Shown here piece by piece: positions 44,786 through 59,700 of a stretch of 64,000 nucleotides of DNA. The stretch is from Sulfurimonas paralvinellae (GTDB lineage: Bacteria; Campylobacterota; Campylobacteria; Campylobacterales; Sulfurimonadaceae): positions 372,001 through 436,000 of the forward strand of contig NZ_CP041406.1 of assembly GCF_014905135.1 (NCBI RefSeq), written 5' to 3'. How positions within the stretch are numbered: the first letter of the stretch is position 1; each line of letters begins with the position of its first letter. A program made the translations under genes and the position numbers. Below the pieces are notes generated by a model. The model was not told the origin of the DNA. It searched no databases and worked only from the letters and a program-made list of their open reading frames with translations.

Positions 44786-47700
44786 ATGAAAGTAATTATA
44801 GCAACTGTAAAAGAAGTAAGCGGGAAATTTTTTGCAAAAGATGAGCATGGCAACGTAAAAGAACTGCATGTCGGTGATACAATTAGTAAAGATATGCTTG
44901 TTTACGGAGCTGACGGTAATAGTGCCGATGCTCACATTAAGATTGCTATGCTTAATCTTGAACAGGCACTTGAATTAACAGGTCTTGAAAAACAGCTTTT
45001 CGATCTCTCTCTCATCCAAGACGGCAACAATCTAGACGAATTCATCTCTCCAAACAGTGTAGACAAAGCACTTGATAAAACAGGGGTATACGCTGAAGAC
45101 GGCGCAACAGATAAAGAAGAAAAAGACGGAACGATCAACGATGATGAAACAGCAGCAGGAAGCGAAGCAGTCGTAGGACACCTGCAAGAAGACCAGTTCG
45201 CTGCAAGAGATAATGATTTTGTTGATGTTCAAAGTACGCTTAGAGATGTACAGTTTGATAGTGCTGATAATGGCGTGAATATTGATGGGACTCCTGTGCT
45301 TTTAGATGATGAAAGTATATCCTCTCCAGCCGATACCGATACAAATGAGCCATTAACATTAACAGTGACTCCGGTAGACGGTCCATTCGTAGAAGACAGC
45401 ACAAACGCAGGCGATACAGTAGCAACATCCACTGCAAATGACCCTGACGGCGGCGATATCACCTACACAATAGATGACACAACAAACTATGCCATCGATG
45501 CATCTACTGGAACAGTGACGCTCACAGCAGCAGGCGCAGCCGTAGTCAATGGTGGTGGCAATCTTCCAGACTTTACTGTAACAGCAGCCTCTACAACAGG
45601 ACAAACTTCCTCTGCTACAGCCAATGTAAACCCAGCCGATACCGATACAAATGAGCCATTAACATTAACAGTGACTCCGGTAGACGGTCCATTCGTAGAA
45701 GACAGCACAAACGCAGGCGATACAGTAGCAACATCCACTGCAAATGACCCTGACGGCGGCGATATCACCTACACAATAGATGACACAACAAACTATGCCA
45801 TCGATGCATCTACTGGAACAGTGACGCTCACAGCAGCAGGCGCAGCCGTAGTCAATGGTGGTGGCAATCTTCCAGACTTTACTGTAACAGCAGCCTCTAC
45901 AACAGGACAAACTTCCTCTGCTACAGCCAATGTAAACCCAGCCGATACCGATACAAATGAGCCATTAACATTAACAGTGACTCCGGTAGACGGTCCATTC
46001 GTAGAAGACAGCACAAACGCAGGCGATACAGTAGCAACATCCACTGCAAATGACCCTGACGGCGGCGATATCACCTACACAATAGATGACACAACAAACT
46101 ATGCCATCGATGCATCTACTGGAACAGTGACGCTCACAGCAGCAGGCGCAGCCGTAGTCAATGGTGGTGGCAATCTTCCAGACTTTACTGTAACAGCAGC
46201 CTCTACAACAGGACAAACTTCCTCTGCTACAGCCAATGTAAACCCAGCCGATACCGATACAAATGAGCCATTAACATTAACAGTGACTCCGGTAGACGGT
46301 CCATTCGTAGAAGACAGCACAAACGCAGGCGATACAGTAGCAACATCCACTGCAAATGACCCTGACGGCGGCGATATCACCTACACAATAGATGACACAA
46401 CAAACTATGCCATCGATGCATCTACTGGAACAGTGACGCTCACAGCAGCAGGCGCAGCCGTAGTCAATGGTGGTGGCAATCTTCCAGACTTTACTGTAAC
46501 AGCAGCCTCTACAACAGGACAAACTTCCTCTGCTACAGCCAATGTAAACCCAGCCGATACCGATACAAATGAGCCATTAACATTAACAGTGACTCCGGTA
46601 GACGGTCCATTCGTAGAAGACAGCACAAACGCAGGCGATACAGTAGCAACATCCACTGCAAATGACCCTGACGGCGGCGATATCACCTACACAATAGATG
46701 ACACAACAAACTATGCCATCGATGCATCTACTGGAACAGTGACGCTCACAGCAGCAGGCGCAGCCGTAGTCAATGGTGGTGGCAATCTTCCAGACTTTAC
46801 TGTAACAGCAGCCTCTACAACAGGACAAACTTCCTCTGCTACAGCCAATGTAAACCCAGCCGATACCGATACAAATGAGCCATTAACATTAACAGTGACT
46901 CCGGTAGACGGTCCATTCGTAGAAGACAGCACAAACGCAGGCGATACAGTAGCAACATCCACTGCAAATGACCCTGACGGCGGCGATATCACCTACACAA
47001 TAGATGACACAACAAACTATGCCATCGATGCATCTACTGGAACAGTGACGCTCACAGCAGCAGGCGCAGCCGTAGTCAATGGTGGTGGCAATCTTCCAGA
47101 CTTTACTGTAACAGCAGCCTCTACAACAGGACAAACTTCCTCTGCTACAGCCAATGTAAACCCAGCCGATACCGATACAAATGAGCCATTAACATTAACA
47201 GTGACTCCGGTAGACGGTCCATTCGTAGAAGACAGCACAAACGCAGGCGATACAGTAGCAACATCCACTGCAAATGACCCTGACGGCGGCGATATCACCT
47301 ACACAATAGATGACACAACAAACTATGCCATCGATGCATCTACTGGAACAGTGACGCTCACAGCAGCAGGCGCAGCCGTAGTCAATGGTGGTGGCAATCT
47401 TCCAGACTTTACTGTAACAGCAGCCTCTACAACAGGACAAACTTCCTCTGCTACAGCCAATGTAAACCCAGCCGATACCGATACAAATGAGCCATTAACA
47501 TTAACAGTGACTCCGGTAGACGGTCCATTCGTAGAAGACAGCACAAACGCAGGCGATACAGTAGCAACATCCACTGCAAATGACCCTGACGGCGGCGATA
47601 TCACCTACACAATAGATGACACAACAAACTATGCCATCGATGCATCTACTGGAACAGTGACGCTCACAGCAGCAGGCGCAGCCGTAGTCAATGGTGGTGG

Positions 47701-50700
47701 CAATCTTCCAGACTTTACTGTAACAGCAGCCTCTACAACAGGACAAACTTCCTCTGCTACAGCCAATGTAAACCCAGCCGATACCGATACAAATGAGCCA
47801 TTAACATTAACAGTGACTCCGGTAGACGGTCCATTCGTAGAAGACAGCACAAACGCAGGCGATACAGTAGCAACATCCACTGCAAATGACCCTGACGGCG
47901 GCGATATCACCTACACAATAGATGACACAACAAACTATGCCATCGATGCATCTACTGGAACAGTGACGCTCACAGCAGCAGGCGCAGCCGTAGTCAATGG
48001 TGGTGGCAATCTTCCAGACTTTACTGTAACAGCAGCCTCTACAACAGGACAAACTTCCTCTGCTACAGCCAATGTAAACCCAGCCGATACCGATACAAAT
48101 GAGCCATTAACATTAACAGTGACTCCGGTAGACGGTCCATTCGTAGAAGACAGCACAAACGCAGGCGATACAGTAGCAACATCCACTGCAAATGACCCTG
48201 ACGGCGGCGATATCACCTACACAATAGATGACACAACAAACTATGCCATCGATGCATCTACTGGAACAGTGACGCTCACAGCAGCAGGCGCAGCCGTAGT
48301 CAATGGTGGTGGCAATCTTCCAGACTTTACTGTAACAGCAGCCTCTACAACAGGACAAACTTCCTCTGCTACAGCCAATGTAAACCCAGCCGATACCGAT
48401 ACAAATGAGCCATTAACATTAACAGTGACTCCGGTAGACGGTCCATTCGTAGAAGACAGCACAAACGCAGGCGATACAGTAGCAACATCCACTGCAAATG
48501 ACCCTGACGGCGGCGATATCACCTACACAATAGATGACACAACAAACTATGCCATCGATGCATCTACTGGAACAGTGACGCTCACAGCAGCAGGCGCAGC
48601 CGTAGTCAATGGTGGTGGCAATCTTCCAGACTTTACTGTAACAGCAGCCTCTACAACAGGACAAACTTCCTCTGCTACAGCCAATGTAAACCCAGCCGAT
48701 ACCGATACAAATGAGCCATTAACATTAACAGTGACTCCGGTAGACGGTCCATTCGTAGAAGACAGCACAAACGCAGGCGATACAGTAGCAACATCCACTG
48801 CAAATGACCCTGACGGCGGCGATATCACCTACACAATAGATGACACAACAAACTATGCCATCGATGCATCTACTGGAACAGTGACGCTCACAGCAGCAGG
48901 CGCAGCCGTAGTCAATGGTGGTGGCAATCTTCCAGACTTTACTGTAACAGCAGCCTCTACAACAGGACAAACTTCCTCTGCTACAGCCAATGTAAACCCA
49001 GCCGATACCGATACAAATGAGCCATTAACATTAACAGTGACTCCGGTAGACGGTCCATTCGTAGAAGACAGCACAAACGCAGGCGATACAGTAGCAACAT
49101 CCACTGCAAATGACCCTGACGGCGGCGATATCACCTACACAATAGATGACACAACAAACTATGCCATCGATGCATCTACTGGAACAGTGACGCTCACAGC
49201 AGCAGGCGCAGCCGTAGTCAATGGTGGTGGCAATCTTCCAGACTTTACTGTAACAGCAGCCTCTACAACAGGACAAACTTCCTCTGCTACAGCCAATGTA
49301 AACCCAGCCGATACCGATACAAATGAGCCATTAACATTAACAGTGACTCCGGTAGACGGTCCATTCGTAGAAGACAGCACAAACGCAGGCGATACAGTAG
49401 CAACATCCACTGCAAATGACCCTGACGGCGGCGATATCACCTACACAATAGATGACACAACAAACTATGCCATCGATGCATCTACTGGAACAGTGACGCT
49501 CACAGCAGCAGGCGCAGCCGTAGTCAATGGTGGTGGCAATCTTCCAGACTTTACTGTAACAGCAGCCTCTACAACAGGACAAACTTCCTCTGCTACAGCC
49601 AATGTAAACCCAGCCGATACCGATACAAATGAGCCATTAACATTAACAGTGACTCCGGTAGACGGTCCATTCGTAGAAGACAGCACAAACGCAGGCGATA
49701 CAGTAGCAACATCCACTGCAAATGACCCTGACGGCGGCGATATCACCTACACAATAGATGACACAACAAACTATGCCATCGATGCATCTACTGGAACAGT
49801 GACGCTCACAGCAGCAGGCGCAGCCGTAGTCAATGGTGGTGGCAATCTTCCAGACTTTACTGTAACAGCAGCCTCTACAACAGGACAAACTTCCTCTGCT
49901 ACAGCCAATGTAAACCCAGCCGATACCGATACAAATGAGCCATTAACATTAACAGTGACTCCGGTAGACGGTCCATTCGTAGAAGACAGCACAAACGCAG
50001 GCGATACAGTAGCAACATCCACTGCAAATGACCCTGACGGCGGCGATATCACCTACACAATAGATGACACAACAAACTATGCCATCGATGCATCTACTGG
50101 AACAGTGACGCTCACAGCAGCAGGCGCAGCCGTAGTCAATGGTGGTGGCAATCTTCCAGACTTTACTGTAACAGCAGCCTCTACAACAGGACAAACTTCC
50201 TCTGCTACAGCCAATGTAAACCCAGCCGATACCGATACAAATGAGCCATTAACATTAACAGTGACTCCGGTAGACGTCCATTCGTAGAAGACAGCACAAA
50301 CGCAGGCGATACAGTAGCAACATCCACTGCAAATGACCCTGACGGCGGCGATATCACCTACACAATAGATGACACAACAAACTATGCCATCGATGCATCT
50401 ACTGGAACAGTGACGCTCACAGCAGCAGGCGCAGCCGTAGTCAATGGTGGTGGCAATCTTCCAGACTTTACTGTAACAGCAGCCTCTACAACAGGACAAA
50501 CTTCCTCTGCTACAGCCAATGTAAACCCAGCCGATACCGATACAAATGAGCCATTAACATTAACAGTGACTCCGGTAGACGGTCCATTCGTAGAAGACAG
50601 CACAAACGCAGGCGATACAGTAGCAACATCCACTGCAAATGACCCTGACGGCGGCGATATCACCTACACAATAGATGACACAACAAACTATGCCATCGAT

Positions 50701-53700
50701 GCATCTACTGGAACAGTGACGCTCACAGCAGCAGGCGCAGCCGTAGTCAATGGTGGTGGCAATCTTCCAGACTTTACTGTAACAGCAGCCTCTACAACAG
50801 GACAAACTTCCTCTGCTACAGCCAATGTAAACCCAGCCGATACCGATACAAATGAGCCATTAACATTAACAGTGACTCCGGTAGACGGTCCATTCGTAGA
50901 AGACAGCACAAACGCAGGCGATACAGTAGCAACATCCACTGCAAATGACCCTGACGGCGGCGATATCACCTACACAATAGATGACACAACAAACTATGCC
51001 ATCGATGCATCTACTGGAACAGTGACGCTCACAGCAGCAGGCGCAGCCGTAGTCAATGGTGGTGGCAATCTTCCAGACTTTACTGTAACAGCAGCCTCTA
51101 CAACAGGACAAACTTCCTCTGCTACAGCCAATGTAAACCCAGCCGATACCGATACAAATGAGCCATTAACATTAACAGTGACTCCGGTAGACGGTCCATT
51201 CGTAGAAGACAGCACAAACGCAGGCGATACAGTAGCAACATCCACTGCAAATGACCCTGACGGCGGCGATATCACCTACACAATAGATGACACAACAAAC
51301 TATGCCATCGATGCATCTACTGGAACAGTGACGCTCACAGCAGCAGGCGCAGCCGTAGTCAATGGTGGTGGCAATCTTCCAGACTTTACTGTAACAGCAG
51401 CCTCTACAACAGGACAAACTTCCTCTGCTACAGCCAATGTAAACCCAGCCGATACCGATACAAATGAGCCATTAACATTAACAGTGACTCCGGTAGACGG
51501 TCCATTCGTAGAAGACAGCACAAACGCAGGCGATACAGTAGCAACATCCACTGCAAATGACCCTGACGGCGGCGATATCACCTACACAATAGATGACACA
51601 ACAAACTATGCCATCGATGCATCTACTGGAACAGTGACGCTCACAGCAGCAGGCGCAGCCGTAGTCAATGGTGGTGGCAATCTTCCAGACTTTACTGTAA
51701 CAGCAGCCTCTACAACAGGACAAACTTCCTCTGCTACAGCCAATGTAAACCCAGCCGATACCGATACAAATGAGCCATTAACATTAACAGTGACTCCGGT
51801 AGACGGTCCATTCGTAGAAGACAGCACAAACGCAGGCGATACAGTAGCAACATCCACTGCAAATGACCCTGACGGCGGCGATATCACCTACACAATAGAT
51901 GACACAAACAAACTATGCCATCGATGCATCTACTGGAACAGTGACGCTCACAGCAGCAGGCGCAGCCGTAGTCAATGGTGGTGGCAATCTTCCAGACTTT
52001 ACTGTAACAGCAGCCTCTACAACAGGACAAACTTCCTCTGCTACAGCCAATGTAAACCCAGCCGATACCGATACAAATGAGCCATTAACATTAACAGTGA
52101 CTCCGGTAGACGGTCCATTCGTAGAAGACAGCACAAACGCAGGCGATACAGTAGCAACATCCACTGCAAATGACCCTGACGGCGGCGATATCACCTACAC
52201 AATAGATGACACAACAAACTATGCCATCGATGCATCTACTGGAACAGTGACGCTCACAGCAGCAGGCGCAGCCGTAGTCAATGGTGGTGGCAATCTTCCA
52301 GACTTTACTGTAACAGCAGCCTCTACAACAGGACAAACTTCCTCTGCTACAGCCAATGTAAACCCAGCCGATACCGATACAAATGAGCCATTAACATTAA
52401 CAGTGACTCCGGTAGACGGTCCATTCGTAGAAGACAGCACAAACGCAGGCGATACAGTAGCACATCCACTGCAAATGACCCTGACGGCGGCGATATCACC
52501 TACACAATAGATGACACAACAAACTATGCCATCGATGCATCTACTGGAACAGTGACGCTCACAGCAGCAGGCGCAGCCGTAGTCAATGGTGGTGGCAATC
52601 TTCCAGACTTTACTGTAACAGCAGCCTCTACAACAGGACAAACTTCCTCTGCTACAGCCAATGTAAACCCAGCCGATACCGATACAAATGAGCCATTAAC
52701 ATTAACAGTGACTCCGGTAGACGGTCCATTCGTAGAAGACAGCACAAACGCAGGCGATACAGTAGCAACATCCACTGCAAATGACCCTGACGGCGGCGAT
52801 ATCACCTACACAATAGATGACACAACAAACTATGCCATCGATGCATCTACTGGAACAGTGACGCTCACAGCAGCAGGCGCAGCCGTAGTCAATGGTGGTG
52901 GCAATCTTCCAGACTTTACTGTAACAGCAGCCTCTACAACAGGACAAACTTCCTCTGCTACAGCCAATGTAAACCCAGCCGATACCGATACAAATGAGCC
53001 ATTAACATTAACAGTGACTCCGGTAGACGGTCCATTCGTAGAAGACAGCACAAACGCAGGCGATACAGTAGCAACATCCACTGCAAATGACCCTGACGGC
53101 GGCGATATCACCTACACAATAGATGACACAACAAACTATGCCATCGATGCATCTACTGGAACAGTGACGCTCACAGCAGCAGGCGCAGCCGTAGTCAATG
53201 GTGGTGGCAATCTTCCAGACTTTACTGTAACAGCAGCCTCTACAACAGGACAAACTTCCTCTGCTACAGCCAATGTAAACCCAGCCGATACCGATACAAA
53301 TGAGCCATTAACATTAACAGTGACTCCGGTAGACGGTCCATTCGTAGAAGACAGCACAAACGCAGGCGATACAGTAGCAACATCCACTGCAAATGACCCT
53401 GACGGCGGCGATATCACCTACACAATAGATGACACAACAAACTATGCCATCGATGCATCTACTGGAACAGTGACGCTCACAGCAGCAGGCGCAGCCGTAG
53501 TCAATGGTGGTGGCAATCTTCCAGACTTTACTGTAACAGCAGCCTCTACAACAGGACAAACTTCCTCTGCTACAGCCAATGTAAACCCAGCCGATACCGA
53601 TACAAATGAGCCATTAACATTAACAGTGACTCCGGTAGACGGTCCATTCGTAGAAGACAGCACAAACGCAGGCGATACAGTAGCAACATCCACTGCAAAT

Positions 53701-56700
53701 GACCCTGACGGCGGCGATATCACCTACACAATAGATGACACAACAAACTATGCCATCGATGCATCTACTGGAACAGTGACGCTCACAGCAGCAGGCGCAG
53801 CCGTAGTCAATGGTGGTGGCAATCTTCCAGACTTTACTGTAACAGCAGCCTCTACAAACAGGACAAACTTCCTCTGCTACAGCCAATGTAAACCCAGCCG
53901 ATACCGAACAAATGAGCCATTAACATTAACAGTGACTCGTAGACGGTCCATTCGTAGAAGACAGCACAAACGCAGGCGATACAGTAGCAACATCCACTGC
54001 AAATGACCCTGACGGCGGCGATATCACCTACACAATAGATGACACAACAAACTATGCCATCGATGCATCTACTGGAACAGTGACGCTCACAGCAGCAGGC
54101 GCAGCCGTAGTCAATGGTGGTGGCAATCTTCCAGACTTTACTGTAACAGCAGCCTCTACAACAGGACAAACTTCCTCTGCTACAGCCAATGTAAACCCAG
54201 CCGATACCGATACAAATGAGCCTTAACATTAACAGTGACTCCGGTAGACGTCCATTCGTAGAAGACAGCACAAACGCAGGCGATACAGTAGCAACATCCA
54301 CTGCAAATGACCCTGACGGCGGCGATATCACCTACACAATAGATGACACAACAAACTATGCCATCGATGCATCTACTGGAAACAGTGACGCTCACAGCAG
54401 CAGGCGCAGCCGTAGTCAATGGTGGTGGCAATCTTCCAGACTTTACTGTAACAGCAGCCTCTACAACAGGACAAACTTCCTCTGCTACAGCCAATGTAAA
54501 CCCAGCCGATACCGATACAAATGAGCCATTAACATTAACAGTGACTCCGGTAGACGGTCCATTCGTAGAAGACAGCACAAACGCAGGGCGATACAGTAGC
54601 AACATCCACTGCAAATGACCCTGACGGCGGCGATATCACCTACACAATAGATGACACAACAAAACTATGCCATCGATGCATCTACTGGAACAGTGACGCT
54701 CACAGCAGCAGGCGCAGCCGTAGTCAATGTGTGGTGGCAATCTTCCAGACTTTACTGTAACAGCAGCCTCTACAACAGGACAAACTTCCTCTGCTACAGC
54801 CAATGTAAACCCAGCCGATACCGATACAAATGAGCCATTAACATTAACAGTGACTCCGGTAGACGGTCCATTCGTAGAAGACAGCACAAACGCAGGCGAT
54901 ACAGTAGCAACATCCACTGCAAATGACCCTGACGGCGGCGATATCACCTACACAATAGATGACACAACAAACTATGCCATCGATGCATCTACTGGAACAG
55001 TGACGCTCACAGCAGCAGGCGCAGCCGTAGTCAATGGTGGTGGCAATCTTCCAGACTTTACTGTAACAGCAGCCTCTACAACAGGACAAACTTCCTCTGC
55101 TACAGCCAATGTAAACCCAGCCGATACCGATACAAATGAGCCATTAACATTAACAGTGACTCCGGTAGACGGTCCATTCGTAGAAGACAGCACAAACGCA
55201 GGCGATACAGTAGCAACATCCACTGCAAATGACCCTGACGGCGGCGATATCACCTACACAATAGATGACACAACAAACTATGCCATCGATGCATCTACTG
55301 GAACAGTGACGCTCACAGCAGCAGGCGCAGCCGTAGTCAATGGTGGTGGCAATCTTCCAGACTTTACTGTAACAGCAGCCTCTACAACAGGACAAACTTC
55401 CTCTGCTACAGCCAATGTAAACCCAGCCGATACCGATACAAATGAGCCATTAACATTAACAGTGACTCCGGTAGACGGTCCATTCGTAGAAGACAGCACA
55501 AACGCAGGCGATACAGTAGCAACATCCACTGCAAATGACCCTGACGGCGGCGATATCACCTACACAATAGATGACACAACAAACTATGCCATCGATGCAT
55601 CTACTGGAACAGTGACGCTCACAGCAGCAGGCGCAGCCGTAGTCAATGGTGGTGGCAATCTTCCAGACTTTACTGTAACAGCAGCCTCTACAACAGGACA
55701 AACTTCCTCTGCTACAGCCAATGTAAACCCAGCCGATACCGATACAAATGAGCCATTAACATTAACAGTGACTCCGGTAGACGGTCCATTCGTAGAAGAC
55801 AGCACAAACGCAGGCGATACAGTAGCAACATCCACTGCAAATGACCCTGACGGCGGCGATATCACCTACACAATAGATGACACAACAAACTATGCCATCG
55901 ATGCATCTACTGGAACAGTGACGCTCACAGCAGCAGGCGCAGCCGTAGTCAATGGTGGTGGCAATCTTCCAGACTTTACTGTAACAGCAGCCTCTACAAC
56001 AGGACAAACTTCCTCTGCTACAGCCAATGTAAACCCAGCCGATACCGATACAAATGAGCCATTAACATTAACAGTGACTCCGGTAGACGGTCCATTCGTA
56101 GAAGACAGCACAAACGCAGGCGATACAGTAGCAACATCCACTGCAAATGACCCTGACGGCGGCGATATCACCTACACAATAGATGACACAACAAACTATG
56201 CCATCGATGCATCTACTGGAACAGTGACGCTCACAGCAGCAGGCGCAGCCGTAGTCAATGGTGGTGGCAATCTTCCAGACTTTACTGTAACAGCAGCCTC
56301 TACAACAGGACAAACTTCCTCTGCTACAGCCAATGTAAACCCAGCCGATACCGATACAAATGAGCCATTAACATTAACAGTGACTCCGGTAGACGGTCCA
56401 TTCGTAGAAGACAGCACAAACGCAGGCGATACAGTAGCAACATCCACTGCAAATGACCCTGACGGCGGCGATATCACCTACACAATAGATGACACAACAA
56501 ACTATGCCATCGATGCATCTACTGGAACAGTGACGCTCACAGCAGCAGGCGCAGCCGTAGTCAATGGTGGTGGCAATCTTCCAGACTTTACTGTAACAGC
56601 AGCCTCTACAACAGGACAAACTTCCTCTGCTACAGCCAATGTAAACCCAGCCGATACCGATACAAATGAGCCATTAACATTAACAGTGACTCCGGTAGAC

Positions 56701-59700
56701 GGTCCATTCGTAGAAGACAGCACAAACGCAGGCGATACAGTAGCAACATCCACTGCAAATGACCCTGACGGCGGCGATATCACCTACACAATAGATGACA
56801 CAACAAACTATGCCATCGATGCATCTACTGGAACAGTGACGCTCACAGCAGCAGGCGCAGCCGTAGTCAATGGTGGTGGCAATCTTCCAGACTTTACTGT
56901 AACAGCAGCCTCTACAACAGGACAAACTTCCTCTGCTACAGCCAATGTAAACCCAGCCGATACCGATACAAATGAGCCATTAACATTAACAGTGACTCCG
57001 GTAGACGGTCCATTCGTAGAAGACAGCACAAACGCAGGCGATACAGTACAACATCCACTGCAAATGACCCTGACGGCGGCGATATCACCTACACAATAGA
57101 TGACACAACAAACTATGCCATCGATGCATCTACTGGAACAGTGACGCTCACAGCAGCAGGCGCAGCCGTAGTCAATGGTGGTGGCAATCTTCCAGACTTT
57201 ACTGTAACAGCAGCCTCTACAACAGGACAAACTTCCTCTGCTACAGCCAATGTAAACCCAGCCGATACCGATACAAATGAGCCATTAACATTAACAGTGA
57301 CTCCGGTAGACGGTCCATTCGTAGAAGACAGCACAAACGCAGGCGATACAGTAGCAACATCCACTGCAAATGACCCTGACGGCGGCGATATCACCTACAC
57401 AATAGATGACACAACAAACTATGCCATCGATGCATCTACTGGAACAGTGACGCTCACAGCAGCAGGCGCAGCCGTAGTCAATGGTGGTGGCAATCTTCCA
57501 GACTTTACTGTAACAGCAGCCTCTACAACAGGACAAACTTCCTCTGCTACAGCCAATGTAAACCCAGCCGATACCGATACAAATGAGCCATTAACATTAA
57601 CAGTGACTCCGGTAGACGGTCCATTCGTAGAAGACAGCACAAACGCAGGCGATACAGTAGCAACATCCACTGCAAATGACCCTGACGGCGGCGATATCAC
57701 CTACACAATAGATGACACAACAAACTATGCCATCGATGCATCTACTGGAACAGTGACGCTCACAGCAGCAGGCGCAGCCGTAGTCAATGGTGGTGGCAAT
57801 CTTCCAGACTTTACTGTAACAGCAGCCTCTACAACAGGACAAACTTCCTCTGCTACAGCCAATGTAAACCCAGCCGATACCGATACAAATGAGCCATTAA
57901 CATTAACAGTGACTCCGGTAGACGGTCCATTCGTAGAAGACAGCACAAACGCAGGCGATACAGTAGCAACATCCACTGCAAATGACCCTGACGGCGGCGA
58001 TATCACCTACACAATAGATGACACAACAAACTATGCCATCGATGCATCTACTGGAACAGTGACGCTCACAGCAGCAGCGCAGCCGTAGTCAATGGTGGTG
58101 GCAATCTTCCAGACTTTACTGTAACAGCAGCCTCTACAACAGGACAAACTTCCTCTGCTACAGCCAATGTAAACCCAGCCGATACCGATACAAATGAGCC
58201 ATTAACATTAACAGTGACTCCGGTAGACGGTCCATTCGTAGAAGACAGCACAAACGCAGGCGATACAGTAGCAACATCCACTGCAAATGACCCTGACGGC
58301 GGCGATATCACCTACACAATAGATGACACAAACAAACTATGCCATCGATGCATCTACTGGAACAGTGACGCTCACAGCAGCAGGCGCAGCCGTAGTCAAT
58401 GGTGGTGGCAATCTTCCAGACTTTACTGTAACAGCAGCCTCTACAACAGGACAAACTTCCTCTGCTACAGCCAATGTAAACCCAGCCGATACCGATACAA
58501 ATGAGCATTAACATTAACAGTGACTCCGGTAGACGGTCCATTCGTAGAAGACAGCACAAACGCAGGCGATACAGTAGCAACATCCACTGCAAATGACCCT
58601 GACGGCGGCGATATCACCTACACAATAGATGACACAACAAACTATGCCATCGATGCATCTACTGGAACAGTGACGCTCACAGCAGCAGGCGCAGCCGTAG
58701 TCAATGGTGGTGGCAATCTTCCAGACTTTACTGTAACAGCAGCCTCTACAACAGGACAAACTTCCTCTGCTACAGCCAATGTAAACCCAGCCGATACGAT
58801 ACAAATGAGCCATTAACATTACAGTGACTCCGGTAGACGGTCCATTCGTAGAAGACAGCACAAACGCAGGCGATACAGTAGCAACATCCACTGCAAATGA
58901 CCCTGACGGCGGCGATATCACCTACACAATAGATGACACAACAAACTATGCCATCGATGCATCTACTGGAACAGTGACGCTCACAGCAGCAGGCGCAGCC
59001 GTAGTCAATGGTGGTGGCAATCTTCCAGACTTTACTGTAACAGCAGCCTCTACAACAGGACAAACTTCCTCTGCTACAGCCAATGTAAACCAGCCGATAC
59101 CGATACAAATGAGCCATTAACATTAACAGTGACTCCGGTAGACGGTCCATTCGTAGAAGACAGCACAAACGCAGGCGATACAGTAGCAACATCCACTGCA
59201 AATGACCCTGACGGCGGCGATATCACCTACACAATAGATGACACAACAAACTATGCCATCGATGCATCTACTGGAACAGTGACGCTCACAGCAGCAGGCG
59301 CAGCCGTAGTCAATGGTGGTGGCAATCTTCCAGACTTTACTGTAACAGCAGCCTCTACAACAGGACAAACTTCCTCTGCTACAGCCAATGTAAACCCAGC
59401 CGATACCGATACAAATGAGCCATTAACATTAACAGTGACTCCGGTAGACGGTCCATTCGTAGAAGACAGCACAAACGCAGGCGATACAGTAGCAACATCC
59501 ACTGCAAATGACCCTGACGGCGGCGATATCACCTACACAATAGATGACACAACAAACTATGCCATCGATGCATCTACTGGAACAGTGACGCTCACAGCAG
59601 CAGGCGCAGCCGTAGTCAATGGTGGTGGCAATCTTCCAGACTTTACTGTAACAGCAGCCTCTACAACAGGACAAACTTCCTCTGCTACAGCCAATGTAAA

